Below, piece after piece: positions 22,301-26,020 of a stretch of DNA of 26,020 bases. Each line of letters begins with the position of its first letter. The stretch's first letter is position 1. The DNA is from Scenedesmus sp. ARA3 (lineage: Eukaryota > Chlorophyta > Chlorophyceae > Sphaeropleales > Scenedesmaceae), in the NCBI GenBank assembly GCA_004335835.1, contig RWJK01001924.1, positions 29,301 to 55,320 of the forward strand, in the 5' to 3' direction. The notes under the pieces are model-generated. The model was not told the origin of the DNA, made no database searches, and worked only from the letters and a program-made list of their open reading frames with translations. The translations under genes and the position numbers were made by a program.

Positions 22301-22460
22301 TCAGCCCTTCGGCCATCTTTGGCCGCGCAATCGCCCCAGCTGACCTTTCTTGCAGGTCGTTTATTGCTCTGCGATCTGCCGTATCCGCAAATGTGGAGGC
22401 AGAATCGGCCCCCGTACTATAGCTGTTCTGGGACATGCTGCCATCTCCACTTTGCGACAT
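257..22460 (-). CDS. TmcB/TmcC-like multipass membrane protein with TPR-like and PAS domains, 37 exons, 3' partial
   Basis: This is a large sensor-like membrane protein related to the tiny macrocysts B/C (TmcB/TmcC) family that is expanded in green algae. Start is the ATG at 22460 (MSQSGDGSMSQNSYSTG). I joined 37 exons using GT-AG boundaries, with one apparent GC-AG. Every phase matches and the sum is 4899 nt (1633 aa), with no stop codon before the left edge. Layout in residues: 1-57 soluble; about 58-413 multipass membrane; about 414-644 TPR-like; about 640-1242 PAS-type units; 1243-1495 acidic and Gly-rich linker; about 1520-1545 membrane helix; 1551-1633 C-terminal soluble part, continuing past base 1. 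The family call rests on recalled motifs such as YTLSKNRK near the N-terminus, DLNPLNRN after a membrane helix, and ERYPANGKLLKVYGRFLE in the TPR-like region. Ligand and output are unknown; a role in signal or redox sensing at a membrane is inferred from the PAS units. Exon joins are predicted, not confirmed by transcripts. Confidence 0.8.
308..352. repeat. (CAG)15 microsatellite next to the exon 37 acceptor
   Basis: Fifteen uninterrupted CAG units; on the gene's sense strand this is (CTG)15, ending 9 nt before the acceptor TAG of exon 37, in the polypyrimidine position. Confidence 0.95.
575..924 (-). repeat. Exon 36 3'-edge array (real edge plus three copies)
   Basis: The real exon end at 891-924 (encoding VLRHLHQGLYL and its GTGAGG donor) recurs at about 787-820 and 673-706, and more diverged at about 577-603. 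Spacing is about 105-115 bp. The copies lie in the downstream intron (890-299) and keep a GT or near-GT donor context. Confidence 0.9.
1412..1459 (-). repeat. Copy of the exon 35 3' edge
   Basis: Matches 1503-1550 (end of exon 35, encoding LLTQINARYQ, and its GTGAGT donor) with a few substitutions, about 90 bp further along the intron. The donor context remains as GTGAGC. Confidence 0.9.
1939..4391 (-). other. Exons 33-34: acidic and Gly/Ala-rich linker
   Basis: Exon 33 is 4391..4102 and exon 34 is 2409..1939, separated by a 1692-nt intron made mostly of the 240-bp array. Exon 33 starts with a helix (AVSKDGKTANRLTVMLRLLE) and ends in an acidic stretch (GQDSDSEDEGAHHE) then EEDLHNRLDS. Exon 34 opens with RLRVEQWVSNSFNKREQGDD, then becomes low-complexity Gly/Ala (GRGGGAGGGLAGGLAGKGAG) and closes with an acidic segment (TDVEDELVADW). 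It is most likely a disordered spacer between the PAS region and the following membrane helix. Confidence 0.78.
2640..4140 (-). repeat. Seven-unit tandem array of the exon 33 3' edge plus intron start, about 240 bp per unit
   Basis: Units are anchored by CCTGCTGTCCAG at about 2643, 2882, 3108, 3358, 3615, 3858 and 4100 (spacing 226-257). The unit at about 4100-4140 is the real end of exon 33 (EEDLHNRLDS plus GTGCGG donor). The six others lie in the 1692-nt intron and fill most of it. Each carries about 40 nt of exon-like sequence, a donor-like GT and about 200 nt of intron sequence including a conserved GGCACATGGGG-like block. Copies differ by scattered substitutions and small indels. Confidence 0.95.
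4587..4643 (-). repeat. Copy of the exon 33 5' edge
   Basis: Near-identical to 4340-4394: it repeats the start of exon 33 (AVSKDGKTANRLTVMLR) with its CAG acceptor, about 250 bp upstream in transcription order. Exon 33 is therefore duplicated at both ends. Confidence 0.93.
4867..4910 (-). repeat. Copy of the exon 32 3' edge
   Basis: Repeats 5101-5145 (encoding DEAKLKLSMQ and the donor) about 235 bp further into the intron, with several substitutions; the donor copy reads CAG/GTGGGG. Confidence 0.88.
4938..5049. repeat. Direct repeat copy B, about 110 bp, in the intron after exon 32
   Basis: Close copy of 5757-5870, sharing GAGCTACG-GTGGTGTGTTCA, CGCGTAAGTTA, GACGTGTGTGGCGATGAG and CTCCTACCATT, with a few substitutions and short indels. 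The two copies flank exon 32 in the same orientation. Confidence 0.93.
5350..5524 (-). repeat. Two copies of the exon 32 5' edge
   Basis: The start of exon 32 (SLVNLPAGTGAADLLSAS with its CTGCAG acceptor, real copy 5213-5270) recurs at about 5350-5390 and 5466-5524 in the upstream intron, at roughly 115-135 bp spacing. Confidence 0.88.
5757..5870. repeat. Direct repeat copy A, about 110 bp, in the intron before exon 32
   Basis: Partner of the repeat at 4938-5049. No coding potential seen. Confidence 0.93.
6885..6939 (-). repeat. Copy of the exon 30 5' edge
   Basis: Repeats 6779-6824 (start of exon 30, encoding VLPASEAQLLD, with its acceptor) about 108 bp upstream in the intron, with an internal 9-bp duplication; the acceptor AG is kept. 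Confidence 0.88.
7356..7395 (-). repeat. Copy of the exon 29 3' edge
   Basis: Repeats 7498-7530 (encoding EHMQHVIK and the GTGCGG donor) about 145 bp further into the intron with a few substitutions; GTGCGG is retained. Confidence 0.85.
7672..7729. repeat. 32-bp tandem duplication
   Basis: A 26-bp block beginning GCGAAGAAAGTTGGTGCATA occurs exactly at 7672-7697 and 7704-7729, in the intron just before exon 29. Confidence 0.95.
7903..8510 (-). repeat. Three-unit array of the exon 28 3' edge plus intron, about 265 bp per unit
   Basis: The real exon end at about 8433-8510 (SLAGLLPLPYSQLHSGFMK plus donor) recurs at about 8171-8248 and 7903-7980. The units also share intron sequence, including a CCCATTGCCTGT block and a CAACACCAAGCAACCGG block. 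The nearer copy keeps a GTGGGT donor; in the farthest the GT is mutated. The array occupies most of the 786-nt intron. Confidence 0.94.
8700..9290 (-). repeat. Array of exon 28 5'-edge copies (at least four)
   Basis: The start of exon 28 with its GCAG acceptor (real copy 8625-8668) recurs at about 8715-8760, 8858-8905, 9125-9172 and 9238-9275. Two partial copies of the next exon 28 segment (encoding VVADSLVLLVT) lie at 8800-8850 and 9078-9118. The copy at 8715-8760 still encodes ATVEHGGNDDQRVLLVSL, close to the real ATVEHGGTDDQRILVVSL. Acceptor AGs are kept. Confidence 0.92.
9835..10205 (-). repeat. Three-unit array of the exon 26 3' edge
   Basis: The real end of exon 26 (10144-10205, encoding ELVGRPVSGLSTDIEGFD plus donor) recurs at about 9965-10035 (donor GTGAGG kept) and 9837-9905 (donor weakened to GTTTGT). 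Spacing is about 130-180 bp. Confidence 0.92.
10081..10120. repeat. 20-bp tandem duplication
   Basis: The unit GCCAGGCCTAGCTAGCCCTA occurs twice back to back (the second copy has one change), in the intron just after the exon 26 donor. Confidence 0.95.
10278..10324. repeat. Interrupted (CAG)n tract beside the exon 26 acceptor
   Basis: CAG units with CAA and CGG interruptions; on the sense strand a CTG-rich run directly upstream of the exon 26 acceptor. Confidence 0.9.
10660..10925 (-). repeat. Three copies of the exon 25 5' edge
   Basis: The start of exon 25 (encoding DRSVFPILLAVQKL, real copy 10586-10634) recurs at about 10680-10735, 10786-10835 and, more diverged, 10880-10922. The first two copies keep GCAG/GA acceptors. 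The copies fill the upstream intron (11230-10628). Confidence 0.92.
11530..12140. other. AT-rich island inside the exon 23-24 intron
   Basis: This part of a 947-nt intron is much richer in A/T than its surroundings, apart from a C-rich run at about 11826-11856. It holds a 16-bp perfect palindrome (TATGTTATATAACATA, 11902-11917) and a strong hairpin at 12077-12098. No family-level coding match was seen in the minus open frame across it. It may be an inserted element or transferred non-coding DNA; no terminal repeats or target duplication were recognised. Confidence 0.5.
12975..13040 (-). repeat. Copy of the exon 21 3' edge
   Basis: Repeats 13085-13140 (encoding VQLTALLGNIDEK plus GTGAGG) about 112 bp further into the intron with several substitutions; the donor remains as GTGAGA. 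Confidence 0.9.
13487..13990 (-). repeat. Three copies of the exon 20 3' edge plus intron start
   Basis: The real exon 20 end (13931-13985, encoding VYGRFLEYVRNDPWG) recurs at about 13684-13737 and 13545-13573. The intron block ACATCTGCTGCTCCATCCCA lies at both 13487 and 13857, showing that the duplicated unit spans the donor and runs about 70 bp into the intron. Confidence 0.92.
15298..15345 (-). repeat. Copy of the exon 17 3' edge
   Basis: Diverged repeat of about 15485-15530 (encoding VERYFIYVSQDVAKKL), about 190 bp into the downstream intron. Confidence 0.75.
15670..15852 (-). repeat. Two copies of the exon 17 5' edge
   Basis: The start of exon 17 (VRKDGQAARTQIQLA with acceptor, real copy about 15555-15605) recurs at 15678-15738 and, more diverged, at 15795-15852. 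Flanking intron sequence (a GGCAACAGCAGA-ATTCAGTCAAAA block) is repeated with it. Confidence 0.92.
16970..17285 (-). repeat. Four-unit array of the exon 14 3' edge, about 87 bp per unit
   Basis: The real end of exon 14 (about 17241-17280, encoding YRFKDVYE plus donor) recurs at about 17152-17190, 17063-17100 and 16974-17012, each with the following intron block CAGCTGCAGCC. GT is retained at all four donor positions. Confidence 0.94.
17690..17730 (-). repeat. Copy of the exon 13 3' edge
   Basis: Repeats about 17785-17822 (encoding RSQLTW plus donor) about 100 bp into the intron; the donor copy is altered from GTGAGG to GTCAGG. Confidence 0.88.
18018..18090 (-). repeat. Copy of the exon 13 5' edge
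   Basis: Repeats about 17926-17985 (acceptor and start of exon 13, encoding PYYYDLVNAV) about 105 bp upstream, together with intron sequence containing GCGGCACACAT and GATACATGGG. Confidence 0.92.
18205..18615 (-). repeat. Four-unit array of the exon 12 3' edge
   Basis: The real end of exon 12 (18573-18612, encoding CTAFIVYYLITT plus GTGAGC) recurs at about 18443-18482, 18353-18395 and 18211-18253. All three copies keep GTGAGG at the donor position; the 18443 copy has a 1-nt deletion in the exon part. Confidence 0.93.
19094..19113 (-). other. Micro-exon 11 (20 nt)
   Basis: The exon TCACTCAGCGATTGCGACCT lies between a (CTG)n tract ending in CAG and a GTGAGT donor. It begins in phase 0 after exon 10 (CATLCM is in that reading frame) and ends in phase 2, which exon 12 needs because its acceptor leaves one base before AAC-CCG-CTG. 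It encodes SLSDCD plus two bases of Leu and yields DLNPLNRN across the junction, matching the SELNPL-type motif I recall for the family. Frame and motif both support it. Confidence 0.78.
19445..19467. other. 23-nt palindrome just upstream of the exon 10 acceptor
   Basis: Arms ATTACATGTGT and ACACATGTAAT are exact reverse complements around a single A. On the gene's strand it lies 42-64 nt before the exon 10 acceptor, near where a branch point would be expected. Confidence 0.75.
19840..19967. repeat. Long interrupted (CAG)n tract upstream of exon 9
   Basis: About 128 bp of CAG with CGG, CAA and TGG interruptions; on the sense strand it is a CTG-rich run ending about 10 nt before the exon 9 acceptor. 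Confidence 0.95.
21211..21220 (-). other. Micro-exon 5 (10 nt) followed by a GC-AG intron
   Basis: The exon is GATATGGAAG, preceded by GATGCTGCAG and followed by GCGAGT. Exon 4 ends in phase 2 (TG), so the first base completes Trp and the rest encodes Ile-Trp-Lys, ending in phase 0 as exon 6 (VFYWVLFR) requires. Joined, the protein reads DLWIWKVFYWVLFR, which fits the family pattern of aromatic residues after NTDL. Without this exon the frame between exons 4 and 6 is broken. AAG/GCGAGT is a strong GC-donor context. A GT donor 4 nt further on (GCGA/GTGCGG) would break the frame. Confidence 0.7.
22033..22460 (-). other. Exons 1-2: N-terminal soluble segment
   Basis: Exon 1 is 22460..22345 and exon 2 is 22087..22033. 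Exon 1 ends in phase 2 at a GAAAG/GTCAGC donor; exon 2 begins after CTGCAG and supplies the single base that completes an Arg codon. The segment is Ser/Asp/Thr-rich and hydrophilic, with no signal peptide, which suits a cytosolic N-terminus ahead of the first membrane helix. The second in-frame Met at residue 9 is an alternative start. Exon 1 is the least certain exon because this stretch is poorly conserved in the family. Confidence 0.65.
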
Positions 22461-22758
22461 CTTAGATTGTGTTTAGTTTTATTTCATAGTCAAGTGACAA
22501 TCAATACCGTTGCCTCTTCTTCTGCATCCTTTCACTCCCGAAACAAGTGCCCGCCAATGAATGGCAGGCTTAAGTGCTGTGACGTCTGCTATAACGAACA
22601 GAACAAAAAACTATATACGCCTCACGCAGGTGAACAGCCTTTGTATGGGCGTGTCCCGTGCATACCGTTCCAGTCAAGTGACACAGTAATCAACGCCAAC
22701 TTATCTGCCTGACACCTTTACCGAATCCCAATACCAATGATTCATTAACGGGAAAAAA

Positions 22759-22766
22759 TATAAATA
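22759..22766 (+). promoter_or_regulatory. Candidate TATA box (TATAAATA)
   Basis: A perfect TATAAATA sits in the AT-rich part of the divergent region, about 860 nt before the plus-strand ATG. It could serve the plus gene if that has a long 5' UTR or 5' intron. Read on the other strand (TATTTATA), it is about 300 nt before the minus-gene ATG. Context only. Confidence 0.25.
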
Positions 22767-22991
22767 CATGTGTGAGGAGCAGTTGGAGTGCGCGTGGTCC
22801 ACAGCTTGGGGTCCACATTGTCTACAAGGCGTTCTGCCAGATTTGACTGGTTGGGATTACTCTCTTGGCGTGAGTCAGGCTGAGGGCTGCTGCCGGAACC
22901 AGCAGCCATACCCATTACCGTAAATCAACTGAAATGAATTGGACTCGCGTCTCACCTGATAGCCACTTGCGTGGGGGCACGCCTCTGCACC

Positions 22992-23016
22992 CTGCCAGGT
23001 CACCGTGACCTGGCAG
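22992..23016. promoter_or_regulatory. 25-nt near-perfect palindrome in the divergent promoter region
   Basis: Arms CTGCCAGGTCAC and GTGACCTGGCAG are exact reverse complements with a single central C. It lies between the two start codons. It could bind a dimeric regulator of one or both genes, or form a hairpin in a transcript. The symmetry is seen; the function is inferred. Confidence 0.4.
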
Positions 23017-23304
23017 GTGACAGGCTGCACTTCAGCCACGGTGATATGCTGGTACAACCTTGCACTCTCCATTATCACCAGCAGCGTCGTCCGTGCAATG
23101 CATGATGCTGTGCGACACTGACAAGAACCCTTGGCTTGTCGTGCTCCCTGCATGCCACACAACGGGTCCCAGGGTAGTGTGCTGCTCAAACAGTCGCGGA
23201 AAGTGGGTGATGCATTGTATTTGATAAACACCAACCACAGCTCTGCTGATGTGGTTGCTGTGTAATCTTCTGCTATATTCTGATGCTGGCTGTCCCTAGT
23301 CTGT

Positions 23305-23319
23305 GCCTGCTGCTGCTGG

Positions 23320-23368
<49 letters not shown>
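23305..23368. repeat. (CTG)n microsatellite in the divergent region
   Basis: CTG units with GTG, TTG and CTA interruptions on the plus strand, about 255 nt before the plus-gene ATG. Confidence 0.93.
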
Positions 23369-23622
23369 GCCAACGGTCACCTGCAGCTCGGAATGCGCAA
23401 GCGTTGCTGCTATGGCTTTTAGGTTTAGGATCTAGAGGTTTTAGGCTCTCAACGCGGCACAGTCACATTGTGGTGGACTTGGCAGGAGCTAGGTCTTTTC
23501 AAACTGTCACAAAGGGCACGGGGTGTTTCGCGTAGTTGACAACGTCGGAACCTCAGTCAAAGCCAATGCATGCTGTTCTTGCCGAGTATGCGTAGTGCAG
23601 TTGGCGCAGGCTCGCTGGAAAC

Positions 23623-25495
23623 ATGCTGATGCGCGGTTCATTTCAGAGAGCACGGCACAACTGCCTGGAATGCAGTCACACCCACCGTTCACCTCGGTTA
23701 GTCTTGAGAGGCAGCAGGAAGGCTGACGGACGCTGTCGAACTGTGCCAGCAGCAGATAGCAGCAGTGCTGGCAGCAGCATCAATCCCACCACTGCAGTTC
23801 AAGCGAGTGGACCTATCAGCAGCACTGCCGGAAACAGCAACAACACAGGCAATGGCAAAGCTGTCAGCGCTGGCAGCACTCCTTCTGCCGCTAGCAGTAC
23901 CAAAGCTACAAGCAGCCCTAGCAGCAGCACCAGCAGCAGCAGTAGCAGCAGCAGCAGTAGCACCAAGCTCACCACAGACTGGGAGGCCAGGCGAAAGCAG
24001 CGGGTGGTGAATGACCTAGTAGAGGTGAGCGAGGCAGCCTTTCTGCAGAGCTGCTTCCAGTGATGCTGCTGCAGGTCTTTCTTGTGGCTTGCAGCATTCC
24101 CACCAAGCCTACAGCGTGCAAGCATATCGATGTTGCCCACGTCACATGTGCAACACACCGCAACAGGTAACAGATAAAACCAGCAGCATATGCAGCATGC
24201 AGACGTTGCCTCGGCTTTCAATACTGCACTTCCTCGTCTGAGGGTGGAATGCGCTCGAATGCTGAGGCGTGCAACACACGTCCAGCTTTTATGTGGCTTT
24301 AGTTATAAGCCGCATTGCACAGCCAGTGGGTTGTTGTTTCTGCTGAGAGCTCGTGACAAACATGTAACCTGTGTTGTCTTGCTGCATGCACTTGGCCTTG
24401 CTGCTGCTGCTACCGTGCTGCTGCTGCCGTGCTGCTGCTGCTGCTGCTGCCGCTGCTGCTGCCGCCGCCAGGCCTCCAAGCGGCTGGGCCCTCAGTTCAG
24501 CCGCGAGGCCATCGCTGCTGGTGTGGCGCAGCTGGAGGCGCTGCTGCCGGGGCTGCAGATCGACGTGGAGGCCATGAAGGCCTCAGAGTGGGTGAGCAAC
24601 CTGAAGATTGGGTATGTGTAGTGGCATAGTGGGTGGGCAGCAGGCTCAACCGTCGGCGTGGGTTTGGCAGCGCCACACCAGCAGCTGGGGCTAGCCAAAG
24701 CACCAGCAGGGCATTGCTGCGGCTGTGTTGCGTTGCACAGCTGTGTGCGTAGCTGCTGCTGGCACGTCTGCAGCAACTGCTGCCGGCGCCCTTTCTGCTG
24801 GTCCTTTTACTGCAGAGGCTTTGCCAGGTGCCAGCAGTCGAACCACCGCTGCTGCTGCTGCTGCTGCTGCTGCTTCGTGCCACTGCACCTGCTGCAGGCT
24901 CGCCTGGCGCTGGACACTGAGGCTGCCGCCACGCGGCTGGTGGTGCTCAAGCTGCACTACCCGCGCGCCGACCTCACGCGCATCATGCAGCGCACGCCGC
25001 AGCTGCTGCTGCAGGACGTGGCGCTGCTGGAGGACAACGCCAAGCAGGTGGGGGGTGGGATGCATGCAGCAGCCAGCATGTGTTGTCACAACTCTATTTG
25101 TATGATAACAGTGTCTGATGCCACAGGGCGATGCCAAGCGGCCCCATAAAAGGATTGCTGCAGCAGCCACCATGCTTTCTTGACGCCTCCTTTTCTCCGT
25201 GCGCATGTGTGCCCAGGCAGATAATCTGACACCTGTACGCCAAGAGCACTGCTGTAGAGTGTGCGGCATGTCACCATCCGGTGGCTACTAGCTGCCTGTG
25301 CAGAGGCCGTGTCACTGCCGAGTCACCGCTGCGTCACCACTGTGTCACTGTTGTGTACCGCCGCGCCCCCGCTGCTTCACTGCAGGTGAAGCAGCTGCTG
25401 GTCAGCGCGCATGACGCTGACGCGCTGGTCACTGCGCTGCCCAGCCTGATGGAGCCGCGCAACCTCATCAGCGTGCTGGTCACGGTGCAGAAGTG
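23623..25495 (+). CDS. Putative organelle-targeted mTERF-like repeat protein, 3' partial
   Basis: Exons: 23623..24024, 24472..24591, 24898..25047, 25386..25495; phases 0, 0, 0, then 2, so the gene continues past the right edge (260 codons visible). The N-terminus (MLMRGSFQRARHNC) is Arg/Ser-rich without acidic residues, like an organelle transit peptide, and is followed by a long Ser/Thr/Ala low-complexity segment and a charged helix (DWEARRKQRVVNDLVE). Exons 2-4 hold helical repeats: FSREAIAAGVAQLEALLPGL, RLVVLKLHYPRADLTRIMQR then TPQLLLQD, and KQLLVSAHDADALVTALPSL. The pattern of a helix, a Pro-containing turn, and P-LLL is reminiscent of mTERF repeats (nucleic-acid-binding factors of plastids and mitochondria), but the match is by eye. 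Start choice: an in-frame TAG lies at 23593 and this is the first ATG after it; an acceptor-like TTTCAG at about 23642 leaves an upstream exon possible. Confidence 0.6.
24405..24468. repeat. CTG/CCG-rich tract before exon 2 of the plus gene
   Basis: Plus-strand CTG/CCG run directly upstream of the CAG acceptor at 24471, in the polypyrimidine position. Confidence 0.88.
24848..24873. repeat. (CTG)n tract before exon 3 of the plus gene
   Basis: A run of about eight CTG units, 25 nt before the acceptor at 24897. Confidence 0.93.
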
Positions 25496-25873
25496 GTGAG
25501 CGGGGGCGAGGGAGGGCGTACCAGATCCGCGTTGTGCGGCAAGTGCCAGCTTTGGTGTTGCGCTACGCCAGTCGCCATGCTTTGTGAGGCTGCAGCCTTG
25601 CTGCGTGATGACAGCATGAACAATGCTTGACTGCATGCCGGCCGGGCAGCTGCTGTGGCTGCCTGCTGCAGCCTCTGCTGGTGCCTCACCTGGCGCAACT
25701 CCACAGAGCCAACACAAGACGTAGCTGCAGACATGCAGCTGCAACTGCCAACCTGCCCTCCTGCCTGCCCTGCCGCTAGCCGTGCTGCCTGTGTGTGCTT
25801 CCAACAAACGCGGCATGTGCGGCTGTTGACACATGTCTGCAACAATGGTGCACCTGCACACAATGAACTTACA

Positions 25874-25957
25874 TGCCTGCCCTGCCTGCCTGCCGGCCCG
25901 CCTGCCTGCCTGCCTGCCCGCCTGCCTGCCTGCCTGCCTGCCTGCCTGCCCTGTTTG

Positions 25958-26020
<63 letters not shown>
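25874..26020. repeat. (CCTG)n tetranucleotide tract running off the right edge
   Basis: Nearly pure CCTG repeats with a few GCCCG and CCCTG interruptions over about 147 bp, inside the intron that follows the last visible exon of the plus gene. The preceding 25496-25873 shows no exon. Confidence 0.95.

Larger units (their letters stand above)
22461..23622. promoter_or_regulatory. Divergent intergenic region between the two genes
   Basis: The 1.16 kb separates the two start codons and should hold both promoters. The part at about 22440-22790 is clearly more AT-rich than the flanks. It contains TATAAATA at 22759-22766 (plus strand), a 25-nt near-perfect palindrome at 22992-23016 and a (CTG)n tract at about 23305-23368. 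A 119-codon minus-strand open frame at 22875-23234 has no recognisable family. No confident gene is seen here. Confidence 0.5.

Noticed and set aside
257..22460. Introner-type transposable elements as the cause of the intronic repeats
   Set aside because: Each array matches only its own exon edge; I saw no sequence shared among different introns apart from the repeat pair flanking exon 32.
22875..23234. A 119-codon minus-strand open frame in the divergent region
   Set aside because: No family resemblance, Cys- and Ser-rich shadow-like composition, and it overlaps the palindrome; left as intergenic.
23283..23435. A 50-aa plus-strand open frame with Met, a long Leu run and a Cys-containing tail, resembling a signal peptide
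   Set aside because: The Leu run is simply the (CTG)n microsatellite read in one frame; the tail is short and unrecognisable, and there is no support for a gene.

Overview
The window looks like nuclear DNA of a chlorophyte green alga, probably core Chlorophyceae. The evidence is high GC content, abundant (CAG)n/(CTG)n microsatellites in introns and coding sequence, very intron-dense genes with GT(G/A)-AG boundaries, and a protein family (TmcB/TmcC-like membrane proteins with PAS domains) that is expanded in algae such as Chlamydomonas. No bacterial operons, phage, CRISPR, tRNA or rRNA were seen.

Most of the window (about 257-22460, minus strand) is one gene, read right to left and open at the left edge. 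I reconstructed 37 coding exons by hand. Splice phases agree at every junction and the exons sum to 4899 nt, exactly 1633 codons. In order the protein has: a short soluble N-terminus (exons 1-2), a multipass membrane module (exons 3-14), a helical TPR-like module (exons 15-21), three to four PAS-type sensor units (exons 21-32), an acidic then Gly/Ala-rich linker (exons 33-34), a further membrane helix (exon 35) and a C-terminal soluble domain that continues beyond base 1 (exons 36-37). Exon coordinates are in the module entries. Only about 22% of the gene span is coding.

The introns are the unusual part. At more than a dozen splice junctions the exon edge, with its donor or acceptor, is copied one to six times into the adjoining intron. 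The largest case is a seven-unit array of about 240 bp at 2640-4140. Two micro-exons (10 and 20 nt) and a probable GC-AG intron lie in the membrane module. Most CAG/CTG tracts sit next to splice sites.

A divergent region of about 1.16 kb (22461-23622), partly AT-rich and holding a 25-nt near-perfect palindrome, separates this gene from a plus-strand gene (23623 to beyond the right edge). That gene encodes a putative organelle-targeted protein with mTERF-like helical repeats. Four exons are visible, and its next intron runs into a long (CCTG)n tract that reaches the window edge.

Introns longer than 300 nt with no entry of their own (19744-19404, 16647-16271, 14863-14541, 14472-14113, 12678-12349) show only diverged low-complexity sequence and short CTG/CAG runs; I see no gene in them.
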